Source of the DNA: Candidatus Accumulibacter adjunctus
GTDB lineage: Bacteria; Pseudomonadota; Gammaproteobacteria; Burkholderiales; Rhodocyclaceae
Direction of reading: 5' to 3'
Length of the DNA stretch: 64,000 nucleotides
Assembly (NCBI GenBank): GCA_000585015.1
Contig: JFAX01000003.1
Coordinates: 5,576 to 69,575, forward strand
Positions 26,002 to 34,587 of this stretch are shown one piece after another (within the stretch, counting starts at the first letter, position 1; every line of letters starts with the position of its first letter). The notes beneath the pieces are model-generated. The model did not search any database, had not been told where the DNA came from, and worked only from the letters and a program-made list of their open reading frames with translations. The position numbers and the translations under genes are program-made.

Positions 26002-26394
26002 TCAGCGCGCCCGCTCATCGCGTGGGTCTTCGGCAGGCGGCCCGTCGGCGGGGCGGGGCAGCCGTGCGGCTGCGCGGCTGGCGGCGGATGGCTCAGGCTG
26101 CCCCTCGTACTCGGCGCCGCCGAGCACCTCGCCATCGATCACCCGTCCGTCGCGTTGTTCGCGCTGTTGCGCCGCCTGCTGCATCTGCTCCTCGATATGG
26201 CGGCGCAGGTGGCGAGTCTTCCAGTACAGGTAGGCGTAAACGAGCACGCCGCCGACCACCAGGACGCCGAGCGCGACGAGCGAGAACATGAAGGCGGCGA
26301 TCAACAGCACGGCCCCGGCGAGCATGGTCAGGATGCGGCCGAGCAGCCCGTCGCCGGGTGTCGTCCGCGAGGAGCCTGGTGCGCTGGGTTTCAT
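26002..26394 (-). CDS. Small membrane protein of unknown function
   Basis: The 130-residue product has two adjacent hydrophobic stretches at about 20-60 (LLGRILTMLAGAVLLIAAFMFSLVALGVLVVGGVLVYAYLYW in sequence), a basic/helical section with many Arg, Glu and Gln (TRHLRRHIEEQMQQAAQQREQ), and a polar tail rich in Pro and Ala. It looks like a short two-helix hairpin protein with a cytoplasmic tail. I recognise no family. It lies 48 nt upstream of the MltB-like gene and on the same strand, so it could be the first gene of that unit. Confidence 0.7.
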   Translation of the reverse strand: MKPSAPGSSRTTPGDGLLGRILTMLAGAVLLIAAFMFSLVALGVLVVGGVLVYAYLYWKTRHLRRHIEEQMQQAAQQREQRDGRVIDGEVLGGAEYEGQPEPSAASRAAARLPRPADGPPAEDPRDERAR

Positions 26395-26717
26395 CGATGT
26401 CCTTGTGTCTGTCGCGTGTCAGTGAGCCCACGGCGGCATTGTAGACGATCGGCCATGGTCGTCACGCGGGCGCGAGTGGCTGGCGGCGACATGGGCCCAT
26501 TCCCGGCGCGGCGGATTCGCTCGGCGCCTCCTGATTCCTCGGCCATTTCGATGTCGGAGAATTTTACAGGCAGACGATGATGAAGTCCCTCGTTCTGCGC
26601 CCGGCTGATGCAAGTCACCGATATAAATGGTGTTGATTGATCGCTAAGGGTTCTGGCATGGGACTTGCTCTTGTTGTGCCGTGCAAAGAAGGATTTCTTG
26701 ATTTCCCGGAGGACGAC
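26395..26717. other. Divergent intergenic region upstream of the PEP-CTERM gene
   Basis: These 323 bases separate the small membrane protein gene from the PEP-CTERM gene. They contain the sigma-54 promoter at 26653-26669 and, just upstream, a short dyad CACC-9 nt-GGTG (26616-26632) in an AT-richer patch that might bind an enhancer-binding protein. No open frame here looks coding. Confidence 0.6.
26653..26669 (+). promoter_or_regulatory. Sigma-54 promoter of the PEP-CTERM gene
   Basis: CTGGCATGGGACTTGCT matches the sigma-54 consensus YTGGCACGrNNNTTGCW at every specified position except one (T for C). The GG (-24) and GC (-12) doublets are exactly 10 nt apart. Transcription would start near 26681, giving a leader of about 37 nt before the ATG at 26718. 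PEP-CTERM genes in several floc-forming betaproteobacteria are known to depend on RpoN with PrsK/PrsR regulators. Confidence 0.85.
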
Positions 26718-27503
26718 ATGAAAACGACTGTATCTTCGCTGTGCAAGGCCGTGCTGCTGGCCATCACCCTGAGCGCGGGCGGCGCCTCGGCGGCCCCGAT
26801 CTTCTGGACCGACTGGACCGGCGGCGACCTCGATCCCGGCACCGGCTTCCAGGCCCAGGGCACGATCACCACTGGCAGCTCGACGGTCAGCGTGACCTAC
26901 ACGAACCCGCAGGGGATCTCCTTCTATCAGCCGAGCGGCGGCATCTACTATTACAGCAACGGTACGGACGGTCCCGGCGGAACGTCTCCCTACACGAGCA
27001 GTGCGGTTGACAACCGGCCGCCCACCACCGACATCATCGCCCTGAACCAGCAGGGGCAGCAAACCCTGACATTTTCGCAGGCGATCGCCAACCCGGTCTT
27101 CGCCTACGTGAGTCTGAACGGCAACGGTTATGCTTTCGACCGGGACTTCGACATCCTCAGCTTCGGCGATGCCAGCGACGGCAACGCATGCGGTTACTGG
27201 GGGTGCGGAACCTCGTACAAGCAGGTCGTGGGCGCCGAGTATCAGCTGCTGGGCACCGGCGAGCCGCATGGCGTGCTGCAGTTCAAGGGGACGTTCGACA
27301 CCGTGAGCTGGCGCAGTCTGAGCAACGAAAACTGGAACGGTTTCACGGTCGGCGTACAGGATACGGCGATCGATTTCTGCACCGCCAACCCGACTGCGCC
27401 GGGTTGCGCGCCGGCGGTCGGTGGTGTGCCGGAACCGGCTTCGCTCGCGCTGGTCGGCCTGGCGCTCGGCGCACTCGGCTGGCGGCGCCGCAGCCGCGGC
27501 TGA
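26718..27503 (+). CDS. PEP-CTERM sorting domain protein
   Basis: The 261-residue exported protein has a signal peptide (MKTTVSSLCKAVLLAITLSA…ASAA) and a C-terminal PEP-CTERM signal: VPEPASLALVGLALGALGWRRRSR, i.e. PEP motif, hydrophobic helix and basic tail. ATG 26718 is set by GGAGG at 26708-26712. The middle part (IFWTDWTGGDLDPGTGFQAQGTI… FCTANPTAPGC) is aromatic and Gly/Ser/Thr-rich and has no catalytic motif that I recognise. In this system exosortase (EpsH/XrtA type) processes the tail and the protein reaches the surface or extracellular matrix, often in exopolysaccharide- and floc-forming bacteria. No exosortase gene is in the window. A sigma-54 promoter lies directly upstream and a GC-rich hairpin directly downstream, so it is monocistronic. 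Confidence 0.92.
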   Translation: MKTTVSSLCKAVLLAITLSAGGASAAPIFWTDWTGGDLDPGTGFQAQGTITTGSSTVSVTYTNPQGISFYQPSGGIYYYSNGTDGPGGTSPYTSSAVDNRPPTTDIIALNQQGQQTLTFSQAIANPVFAYVSLNGNGYAFDRDFDILSFGDASDGNACGYWGCGTSYKQVVGAEYQLLGTGEPHGVLQFKGTFDTVSWRSLSNENWNGFTVGVQDTAIDFCTANPTAPGCAPAVGGVPEPASLALVGLALGALGWRRRSRG

Positions 27504-27523
27504 TTCCGCGACGAGTTCGGCCC

Positions 27524-27555
27524 ACGGCCCTGGCGGTTCACGCTGCCGGGGCCGT
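27524..27555 (+). terminator. GC-rich hairpin after the PEP-CTERM gene
   Basis: ACGGCCCTGGC and GCCGGGGCCGT form an 11-bp stem with one G-U pair and a 10-nt loop, 20 nt after the stop codon. No U-run follows, so it may be a weak terminator or an mRNA 3' stabiliser. Confidence 0.5.
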
Positions 27556-27616
27556 ACTGCGTCAGCGTGCAGGTCGTGCGAGCGATTGGCGAATCTCCCC
27601 TCGCCCGCGCGCGGGG

Positions 27617-27666
27617 AACGGTCATGGCTTTCATCATCCGGAGTGTCTGGCAGAGCCATGACCGTT
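27617..27666. repeat. 13-bp perfect inverted repeat with 24-nt loop
   Basis: AACGGTCATGGCT (27617-27629) and AGCCATGACCGTT (27654-27666) are exact reverse complements. The outer bases ACGGTCATG/CATGACCGT recur as an inverted repeat at the right end of the window (63968-63999), which suggests a dispersed REP-like or mobile palindromic element. It lies between the PEP-CTERM gene and the toxin-antitoxin remnant, i.e. at the edge of the accessory block. Confidence 0.75.
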
Positions 27667-27718
27667 GGCGGAGGTCGGTGTGCTCAGCGGCCCGGTGCGC
27701 CGGATTGGCGAGCTGTCG

Positions 27719-27967
27719 ATGCGTGAATGGGCATTGCAGGACGCGAAAGCGCGCCTGAGTGAAGTCGTGCGGCTGGCGATGGAGCACGAACCGCAGGAAA
27801 TCACCCTGCGCGGCGAGCCGGCGGTGGTGGTCCTGTCGGTGGAGGACTGCCGCCACCTGGCGCAGCCGAAACAGAGTTTCGTCGAGCTCATCCGCAACTC
27901 GCCCTTGACGGACGTGGACATCGACCTCAGCCGGGATCGGGCGGTGACGCGGGACATCGATCCGTGA
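27719..27967 (+). CDS. Phd/YefM-type antitoxin
   Basis: The 82-residue protein begins MREWALQDAKARLSEVVRLAMEHEPQEITLRGEPAVVVLSVEDCRHL, the standard Phd/YefM DNA-binding and dimerisation fold (strand, ALQDAKARLSEVV helix, VVVLS strand). The C-terminal third (SFVELIRNSPLTDVDIDLSRDR) should bind the toxin. ATG 27719 starts the conserved core; an in-frame ATG at 27665 would add 18 residues with no family similarity. The toxin gene directly downstream survives only as a fragment, so the antitoxin is now orphan. Antitoxins of this class repress their own promoter. Confidence 0.88.
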   Translation: MREWALQDAKARLSEVVRLAMEHEPQEITLRGEPAVVVLSVEDCRHLAQPKQSFVELIRNSPLTDVDIDLSRDRAVTRDIDP

Positions 27968-28069
27968 GTGGCGGAGCTTTCCCGCTCGATCCTGGTCACG
28001 CGCAATCTGAGCGATTTCCAACTCCCTGGGGTCAGCGTCGTCAACCCGTGGTTGGAGAACCCGTCCTGA
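27968..28069 (+). pseudogene. VapC (PIN-domain) toxin remnant
   Basis: Directly after the antitoxin stop the frame reads VAELSRSILVTRNLSDFQLPGVSVVNPW… and stops at 28067-28069. LVTRNLSDFQLPGVSVVNPW is the typical C-terminal end of VapC-type PIN ribonucleases. The other ~100 residues, with the N-terminal Asp and the central Glu of the active site, are absent. An internal deletion has removed most of the toxin while leaving the antitoxin intact. Confidence 0.8.
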
Positions 28070-28147
28070 CCGAGCTGTCAACTACGGTCGCGACCGATGA
28101 GCGGGCGCCGGAACCATGGCATCGCCGCGAGCGCATCGAGGTGGTGG

Positions 28148-28176
28148 TTAACTTGGTCAGGGTTTTCGTCCACAAT
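28148..28176 (+). promoter_or_regulatory. Possible promoter of the restriction-modification locus
   Basis: TTAACT (28148-28153) and CACAAT (28171-28176) are separated by 17 nt and lie about 75 nt before the methyltransferase ATG. Both hexamers are only moderate matches to the sigma-70 consensus. Confidence 0.3.
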
Positions 28177-28249
28177 GCCGGCAACACCCCTCCGCCAGCC
28201 AGCGGCGAACACGGACTGGCCGAGTTTTCGAATCACTGCAGGAAGATCG

Positions 28250-31200
28250 ATGGCGAACGCAGGTTCCAGGATCCCCACGCTGCGGTCTCAGCGACAGCAG
28301 GTGGAAACCCGTTTTGTCGAGCTGATGAGCGAACTCTTCCAGCTCGACGAGGCCGAGGCGCTCGATTTCGGTCTGTATCGCGTCATCCGGCGACACAACC
28401 GTGAAGTCAGGGCCTTCCTCGGCGAGATCGTCGTCGACCATGAATCCAGAGAACTGCGGGGTGGGCGGCTGGGCGAGCTGCTCGATGCGGCCTTTGCGGC
28501 CATGGGGCACGAGGGTCTGGCCGAAGACCGATTGCGGGTGAGGGAAATCGCGGAACTGCTCGGCTTGAAACCGGGCATGACGCAGGCGCAGCGTGCCGAG
28601 GTGCTCGACCACGCCGAGCGAATGCCGGCAACCAAAGATCTCGTCAGCGAGTATCGCCGCCGCAGCGAAGCCCTGGGGCAGCAGCAGACGGTGCAGCAGG
28701 ATCGGGCCGAGGTACTCAATCGCCTCTACCAGTTCTTCTCGCGGCACTACCAGGACGGCGATTTCATTGTCGAGCGGCGCTACGGCAGGGGCGGTGCGCG
28801 CTACGTCAAATCCACCGGTGAGGACACCGAATTCCACTGGGCCACCGAGGACATGTACTACATCAAGTCGGGCGACATCTTCACCGACTTTCCGGTGTGC
28901 CTGAGCAATGGCCAACGCGTCGTTTTCAGCGTCGAACCGGAAAGCCTGCAGGCTACCCGATCGGCGCTGAAACCGAACGACAAGGCGCACTACGAACTGG
29001 ATGCTGCGACGAGGATCGGCGAAGTCGTCAAGGTGCGCTTCAAATACCTGAAAGGTGCGAAGAGCGAGAAGCAAAAGGATGAAATCGTCGCCGCCGTGCA
29101 GCAAGCCGGTGCCGGCGGGTCGGTGGAGATCGCTACCGACATCCGTCGCTGGCTCGGCCGCTTCATCGCCCGCAACCAGAGTGACTTCTTCATTCACAAG
29201 CGGCTGCAGGAGGCGCTGTCCGAAGACCTCGACATTTTCCTCAAGAGCGAAGTGCTGGACGTCGACCAGTTGCTTGGGGGAGCTGGCCAGGAACTCGACC
29301 TGCCGCGGCGAGCGTTGAAGGTCGCCCGTATCGTGCGCGAGGTGGGCCTGCAGATCATCGACTTCCTGGCGGCACTGGAGGATTTCCAGAAAGCGCTGTG
29401 GGAGAAGAAGAAGCTGGTGCTGGAAACCCGCTACGTCATCACCCTCGACCGCCTGGCGCGCTACTGCCCGGCATGGCTGGCACAAAACATCGATCGCATC
29501 GTCGAGCAGCAGCGCCGGGAGTGGAAGGAACTTGGCCTCGGCGACCATGCGGACGCTGCGGCGTGCATTCGTCGGACCGAAGGTGACCTGGCGACCCCTG
29601 CGACGGAACAGTATCTGCCGTTGCCGCTGGATACCGGCAACTTTGATGGCGAGTTCAAATGGTCCATGCTGGAGGCGGTGACGGCCGCCACGCCGCTCGA
29701 TGAGGTGCTGGATGGGGTGGCGATCTAGTCGGATAACTGGCAGGCGCTCAATACGCTACGCGAAAAATATCGCGAACGGGTGAAGTGCATCTACATCGAT
29801 CCCCCGTACAACACGGGTGGGGACGGATTTCCGTACAAGGATGCCTATCCGCATGCAAGCTGGACGGCGATGATGGATAACCGGCTGGAGGCAGGGCAAG
29901 CTTTGATGGCGCCGGACGCAGCCCTGTTCGTTTCGCTTGATGACCGAGAGCATTCCGCCTTTCGGCAACTGGCGAACTCGCGTCTGGGTGCGCGAAATTT
30001 TGTCGCCAACGTGATCTGGCAGAAGAATTTCTCTCCCAAGAATTCGGCGCGTCACTTTTCCGAAGACCACGACCACGTTCTTGTTTATGCGCGCGACGGA
30101 ACGCGCTGGCTACCCGCGCTCCTGCCGCGCACACCCGAGATGGAAGCCCGCTACGTCAACCACGGGAATGACGATAGAGGGGTATGGACATCCGGCGACT
30201 TGGCCGCAAGGAACCCGTACAGCGAAGGCATCTATCCTATTGTTTGTCCCTCGGGGAGAGTGATTCCCGGGCCGCCGCCAGGAACGTTCTGGCGGGTGTC
30301 CAAAGCCAGATTCGATGAACTGAACAAGGACGGTCGCGTGTGGTGGGGAACAGAGGGCAACAACGTTCCAAGGCTGAAGCGATTCCTCTCCGAGGTGAAG
30401 CAAGGCCGCGTTCCGCAAACCATCTGGCCGTATGAGGAAGTCGGCCACACGCAGGATGCCAAGAAAGAGTTGTTGGCCTACACCAACCTGGCCGCTGACG
30501 AGTCGGTCTTCAACACCCCAAAACCCACCGGCCTGATCCAGCAGATCCTGAAACTCGCCACCGATGCGGACCAGGATGGAGAATGGGTCGCGGATTTCTT
30601 TGCCGGATCCGGCACCAGCGGCCACGCCGTGCTGGCGCAAAACCATCTGGACAAGGCCGGCAGACGATTTCTGTTGGTCGAGTGCAATGCCCACTTCAAC
30701 AGCTTGCTTATCCCGCGTTTGAAGAAGGCAGCGGCTATCCCCGATTACAAGAAGCCGGAACGTTTGGATGGCTGCGGGTTGTTCATGCGCGTGCAGGGAA
30801 TCGAGCAGTACGACGACACGCTGGAGAGCCTTGACACCGAGATCAGCGACGGCGAGTCCGGCGAACTCTCGTTCGACAACCCGGCCTTCGCACTCCGTTA
30901 CCGCCTTGACCGAACCTCACGCGACCTGTACTGCAGCGTGGACCGTTTCTTTTCCCCCTTCAGCTATCAGTTGAAACGTGCCGACGGCGGGGGCGAGGCG
31001 AGATCCTGCGCAGTCGACCTCGTCGAAAGCCTGCCCTACCTGCTGGGCATGGATGTCGACCGCCTCCACCGCGAAACGCTGGGCGTGGTCATGCTGGGGC
31101 GCAACCGCCGCAGCCAATCCGTGGCCGTGTTCTTCCGCGAGTGCGCTGCGCGGGATTCAGCCCAATGGGTCGCCGACAAGCTGGCCCATCATCCGGCCGA

Positions 31201-31300
31201 TCGCGTCTACACCAACGATCCCGCCAGCCTGAGCTTCGAGGGATGCGATCGCTTCGAGGCCATCGAGGCAGTTTTCGCACTGCAATTCGGGAGGAACTGA
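28250..31300 (+). pseudogene. Type III-like DNA methyltransferase (Mod), interrupted by an amber codon
   Basis: One frame of 1016 codons runs from ATG 28250 (preceded by GGAAG) to TGA 31298-31300 but has TAG at 29726-29728 (codon 493). Before the TAG lies the usual N-terminal part of large Mod proteins (ALDFGLYRVIRRHNREVRAF). After it come SDNWQALNTLREKYRERVKC, motif IV DPPYNTGG (about 517) and motif I DFFAGSGTSG (782-791), then a target-recognition-like C-terminus. Motif order IV before I fits beta-class enzymes that methylate adenine or N4-cytosine. The join over the TAG (…LDGVAI-stop-SDNWQALN…) matches the normal continuous family sequence, so this is one gene with a nonsense codon. Readthrough, or restart at GTG 29780, might give a C-terminal product. 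Without methylation, an active nuclease downstream would be harmful. Confidence 0.8.
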
Positions 31301-31301
31301 G

Positions 31302-31571
31302 ATGCCAACCATCAGCATGTTTTTCGGAATCGTGATCTACATGTACTGCTATGACAACGAGCGTCACAAGGCGCCCCATGTCCATGCCAAATACCAGGGG
31401 CAGGACGCCTCGTTCTCGATTGTCGATGGCGAGTTGCTGGCTGGCGAGATTCCCACAGCCAAAGCCAGACTGGTGCAGGCCTGGATCGAGATTCATCGCG
31501 AAGAACTGATGGCCGACTGGGATCTGGCCATCAGCGGCGAACCGCCGTTTCGCATCGACCCGCTGCGTTGA
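31302..31571 (+). CDS. DUF4160 protein
   Basis: The 89-residue protein has the DUF4160 pattern: PTISMFFGIVIYMYCYDNERHKAPHVHAKYQGQDASFSIVDGELL, with the conserved H-x-PHxHA segment, and a helix KARLVQAWIEIHREELMADW. The ATG follows the methyltransferase stop by one base, with GGGAGG upstream. DUF4160 genes very often pair with DUF2442 genes, and their role is unknown; a toxin-antitoxin-like or regulatory role has been suggested only by neighbourhood. Here the pair is inserted between modification and helicase genes of a restriction system. Confidence 0.88.
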   Translation: MPTISMFFGIVIYMYCYDNERHKAPHVHAKYQGQDASFSIVDGELLAGEIPTAKARLVQAWIEIHREELMADWDLAISGEPPFRIDPLR

Positions 31572-31581
31572 GGAGAAAACC

Positions 31582-31839
31582 ATGGAATGCGTTACTCATG
31601 TCGTCGCTCGTGATGACCTGCATCTCGAATTGATGTTCAACACCGGGGAACAGCGGCTGTTCGATGCCCGCCCCTATCTAAACCGGGGAGCATTCGTGCG
31701 CCTGCAAGATCCCGCTCTGTTCCGGCAGGCCTATGTCGCGTTCGATACGGTGTGCTGGCCGGGTGAACTCGATATCGCACCGGAGACCCTCTATGACCGG
31801 TCGGTGACTGCCGAGCATGCCGCCTTGGAAGGCGCTTGA
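31582..31839 (+). CDS. DUF2442 protein (first copy)
   Basis: The 85-residue protein contains the DUF2442 signature: an N-terminal strand pair (LHLELMFNTGEQRLFDARPYL), FVRLQDPALFRQAYVAFDTVCWPGELDIAPETLYDRS. A good ribosome site (GAGGAG) precedes ATG 31582 by about 8 nt. It starts 10 nt after the DUF4160 stop, so the two are co-translated in sequence, as in many genomes. Function unknown. Confidence 0.88.
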   Translation: MECVTHVVARDDLHLELMFNTGEQRLFDARPYLNRGAFVRLQDPALFRQAYVAFDTVCWPGELDIAPETLYDRSVTAEHAALEGA

Positions 31840-32095
31840 ATTGGACTGGGAAGTTGTCGAGGCCCGCGTTTTGGCGCATGGGGTGTTCAAGGTGAAATTC
31901 GCCGACGGTCTCGAAGGCGTGGTCCGCTTTGCGCCCAGCGCCTATCGCGGCGTGTTCGCGAAACTGCGCGATCCGGCGGAGTTCAACAAGCTCTACGTGA
32001 ATGACTATTTTGTCACTTGGCCCGGCGAGCTCGACCTGGCGCCCGATGCCATGCACCACTTCATCAAGGAGTCGGGCGAGTGGCTGCTGCAGTAA
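31817..32095 (+). CDS. DUF2442 protein (second copy)
   Basis: A second DUF2442 protein follows directly: VVEARVLAHGVFKVKFADGLEGVVRFAPSAYRGVFAKLRDPAEFNKLYVNDYFVTWPGELDLAPDAMHHFI. It aligns along its length with the first copy (FAKLRDPAEF / FVRLQDPALF; TWPGELDLAPDAM / CWPGELDIAPETL) but is clearly diverged, so this is an old duplication or a heteromeric pair. The ATG at 31817 overlaps the first copy by 23 nt; a later alternative start would remove MPPWKALEL. Its 3' end overlaps the helicase GTG start by 16 nt. Confidence 0.82.
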   Translation: MPPWKALELDWEVVEARVLAHGVFKVKFADGLEGVVRFAPSAYRGVFAKLRDPAEFNKLYVNDYFVTWPGELDLAPDAMHHFIKESGEWLLQ

Positions 32096-34587
32096 GGCGC
32101 TCCGGCCACGCGCGGCTGAAAGCGGCGCTGGTTTTGCGCGACGCGCTGGCGGCGGAGCTGGGCGTTTCGCTGCCGGCCGCGATGGCGCAGTTGCGCACGG
32201 TCGAGAACCACATCGGCGCGCCGCGTGCGCTGAGCGACGGCCGATATCTGGAGGCGATCGCTTCGGTGTGCCCCGATGGCGCGCACCATTTGTCCGCTCT
32301 CGATGACGAGGTACGCCAGGCTTGTGCAAGGGTCCGTTTGTCTCCGCGCTATGCGCAGTATCTGGCGCTGATGCTGTTTGCTCATTGGCTCGGTGCGCAA
32401 CGCGATGATGCGGCGGCGCTTCTGCTGCGCTTGAACGCCTGGCTGGAAGCGCATCCGCCGAAGGGCGAAGCGGTGCCCGCCTTTGTCGAGACGGACCTGC
32501 AACTGGCTGCCTTCTGGATGGCGACCGCCGCGGGCAAGACGCATGTCCTGCACGCCTGCCTGGCGCTGCTGGAAGACGGGCATGCCGGGTTTGGGCGCGG
32601 TCAGAAGGGCTGGTCGTGGGATCGGATCCTGCTGATCACGCCTTCCGAATCGCTGACCCGACAGCACGCCGACAAGTTGCGCGAACTGTCGGCGTGGGAG
32701 GTCTTCGCCTATCCGATGGACGGCGACGCTGCCGCCATTCCCCGCCTGCTCCCCGATGTGGTGATCGTGCTCGACGTCAACAAGCTGGCCAGCGAGAAGA
32801 AGGGTGACGGTGTGACCGTGCCGACTTCGGTGTTTGCCGACGGACGCAATCTGGTGTTTGTCGATGAAGGGCACAAGGGGCAGCGGTCCGAGGCCAGCGT
32901 GTGGAAGGCCCTGCAAGCCGATCTGGCCGGTATCGATGCGCCGATGCCGGCGCATCGGGGTCTGCTGATCGAGTTCTCTGCCACCTTCGGCCAGGTTGCC
33001 GAAGGCGAGCATGCCTTCGACCGCTATGCCAAGGCCGTGATCTTCGACTACGCCTACGACCGCTTCCACCAGGACCGCTACGGCAAGGACTTCTGGCACG
33101 TGCGGGTACAGGCGCGGGACGACGCCAGCGTCATGGCACAGCGGCAGACGCTGAGCGCCGCGCTGCTGGCCTTCTGGCATCAGGTGGCGTGTTTCCGGTC
33201 GGCCGCAGGGCAGGGGGCGGCAAAGAGCCTGGGGCTGCAGGTCGCCCCGCCGCTGTGGGTGCTGCTTGGCCTTTCGGTCATCGGCAGTCAGAAGAACGAG
33301 AGCGACAAGCAGCAGACCTCTGACGTGGTCGCTGTCCTGAGTTACCTGTCGACCATGCTGGCGCAGCCCGCCCGGCTGACCGAGAGCCTCGGTCAGTTGC
33401 TCACCGCGACGACCAGCGGCAGCGAAATGCTGCCCGCCGAAGTCCGCCAGGCGACGGTCGGATGGGCAGCACATGTCCTCGCGGAGCGGGTGCTCGCCGA
33501 TTGCTTCGCCTGGCAGCCCGGTGACCAGCCCGTCCTGCGGCTGATCAAGGCGGCAACCGGTGAACTGGGTTTGGGGCTGCTGCGCGGCGACAGCTCGCGT
33601 TACTACGGCGTGGTCAACGTCGGCGATGCTGCCGGGCTCAAGAAGGCGCTGGAATCGGCCAGTCTGCCAGTCGAGGAGGACGCGATGTCGGCTTCGCTCT
33701 TTGCGCAGCTCGATGCGCCGGCGACGGTGTCCAATGGCCTCAATGTGCTGATCGGATCGAGGCGCTTCGCCGAGGGCTGGGACAACTACCGCGCATCGAG
33801 TCTGACCTTGCTGCGTCTGGGCCAGGGCGAGGGCTCGCTGATCATCCAGATGTTCGGGCGTGTGGTGCGCTTCGCCGGCAAGGACGGCGATGGCAAGCGC
33901 CTGGACAGGCCGCCGGCGGAACTCGCGCCCCTGCAGACAGCGTACGTGTTTGGCCTCAAGTCGGGCTACCTCGATACCTTCCTGCAGAGCCTGATCGATA
34001 ACGGCGTGCCGGATCTGCAGCGGATCAGTTGCGCTGTTCGCAAGCATACGCCCCCGGTTCTCCGGGCCGTCCGCGCCATTGCCCCCGACGCGCGCGATTT
34101 CCAGGTGTCGGCGACCGGATCGGGCTGGCTGACCGGAATCAACAAGGTCACTGTGTCGCTGACTGCCTCGATTGCCACATCAAGGCTCAGGGATGGCGCG
34201 GTCGCGGTCGTGCAGGGAACGGTCGGCGAGGACATCACCGCGGACTTCAGGCGTTGGGCGGTATTGCTCGATCGCGACGGGGTGTATCGCGAAATGGTCG
34301 AATGGAAACGCAGCAAGCGCTGGTGGAATTTTGCCTTTGACCGACCGGCCATCGACGGCGCTCTTGCCAGCGAGAAGTACGAGATTCTTGGTCTGCCCGG
34401 GATGCTGAACGTGCGCGATGCCGCCGATCTGCTGCGTCTCAACCGCTTGGCGAGCAGCGTCGTGCGCCAATTGTTCGAAAGCGCGTATCGCAAACAGGAA
34501 GGCCGAAAGAGTCGCTACGCGCTGATCGACGCTGCGCAGAGCGGCATTCCCGAACAGTACTACAAGGAATTCCAGCATGCCCCGTAA
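32080..34587 (+). CDS. DEAD/DEAH-box helicase subunit of a type III-like restriction system
   Basis: The 835-residue SF2 helicase has motif I ATAAGKT (148-154), motif II DEGH (262-265), motif III FSATFG, and late motifs SRRFAEGWDNYRASSL and IIQMFGRVVRF. This resembles Res subunits of type III restriction enzymes, which translocate on DNA after recognition by Mod. The usual C-terminal endonuclease domain is not visible; a separate nuclease-like protein is encoded next. GTG at 32080 is preferred because AAGGAG at 32066-32071 lies 8 nt upstream; an in-frame ATG at 32017 would start inside the DUF2442 gene and give an Arg-rich, atypical N-terminus. The gene overlaps both neighbours (16 and 11 nt), indicating one operon. 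Confidence 0.88.
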   Translation: MAAAVRRSGHARLKAALVLRDALAAELGVSLPAAMAQLRTVENHIGAPRALSDGRYLEAIASVCPDGAHHLSALDDEVRQACARVRLSPRYAQYLALMLFAHWLGAQRDDAAALLLRLNAWLEAHPPKGEAVPAFVETDLQLAAFWMATAAGKTHVLHACLALLEDGHAGFGRGQKGWSWDRILLITPSESLTRQHADKLRELSAWEVFAYPMDGDAAAIPRLLPDVVIVLDVNKLASEKKGDGVTVPTSVFADGRNLVFVDEGHKGQRSEASVWKALQADLAGIDAPMPAHRGLLIEFSATFGQVAEGEHAFDRYAKAVIFDYAYDRFHQDRYGKDFWHVRVQARDDASVMAQRQTLSAALLAFWHQVACFRSAAGQGAAKSLGLQVAPPLWVLLGLSVIGSQKNESDKQQTSDVVAVLSYLSTMLAQPARLTESLGQLLTATTSGSEMLPAEVRQATVGWAAHVLAERVLADCFAWQPGDQPVLRLIKAATGELGLGLLRGDSSRYYGVVNVGDAAGLKKALESASLPVEEDAMSASLFAQLDAPATVSNGLNVLIGSRRFAEGWDNYRASSLTLLRLGQGEGSLIIQMFGRVVRFAGKDGDGKRLDRPPAELAPLQTAYVFGLKSGYLDTFLQSLIDNGVPDLQRISCAVRKHTPPVLRAVRAIAPDARDFQVSATGSGWLTGINKVTVSLTASIATSRLRDGAVAVVQGTVGEDITADFRRWAVLLDRDGVYREMVEWKRSKRWWNFAFDRPAIDGALASEKYEILGLPGMLNVRDAADLLRLNRLASSVVRQLFESAYRKQEGRKSRYALIDAAQSGIPEQYYKEFQHAP

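Noticed and set aside
29780-31300. Methyltransferase as an independent gene starting at GTG 29780
   Set aside because: The frame upstream of the amber codon continues the same family sequence. The GTG has no good ribosome site and would leave motif IV at the extreme N-terminus. I treat it as the second half of one interrupted gene.
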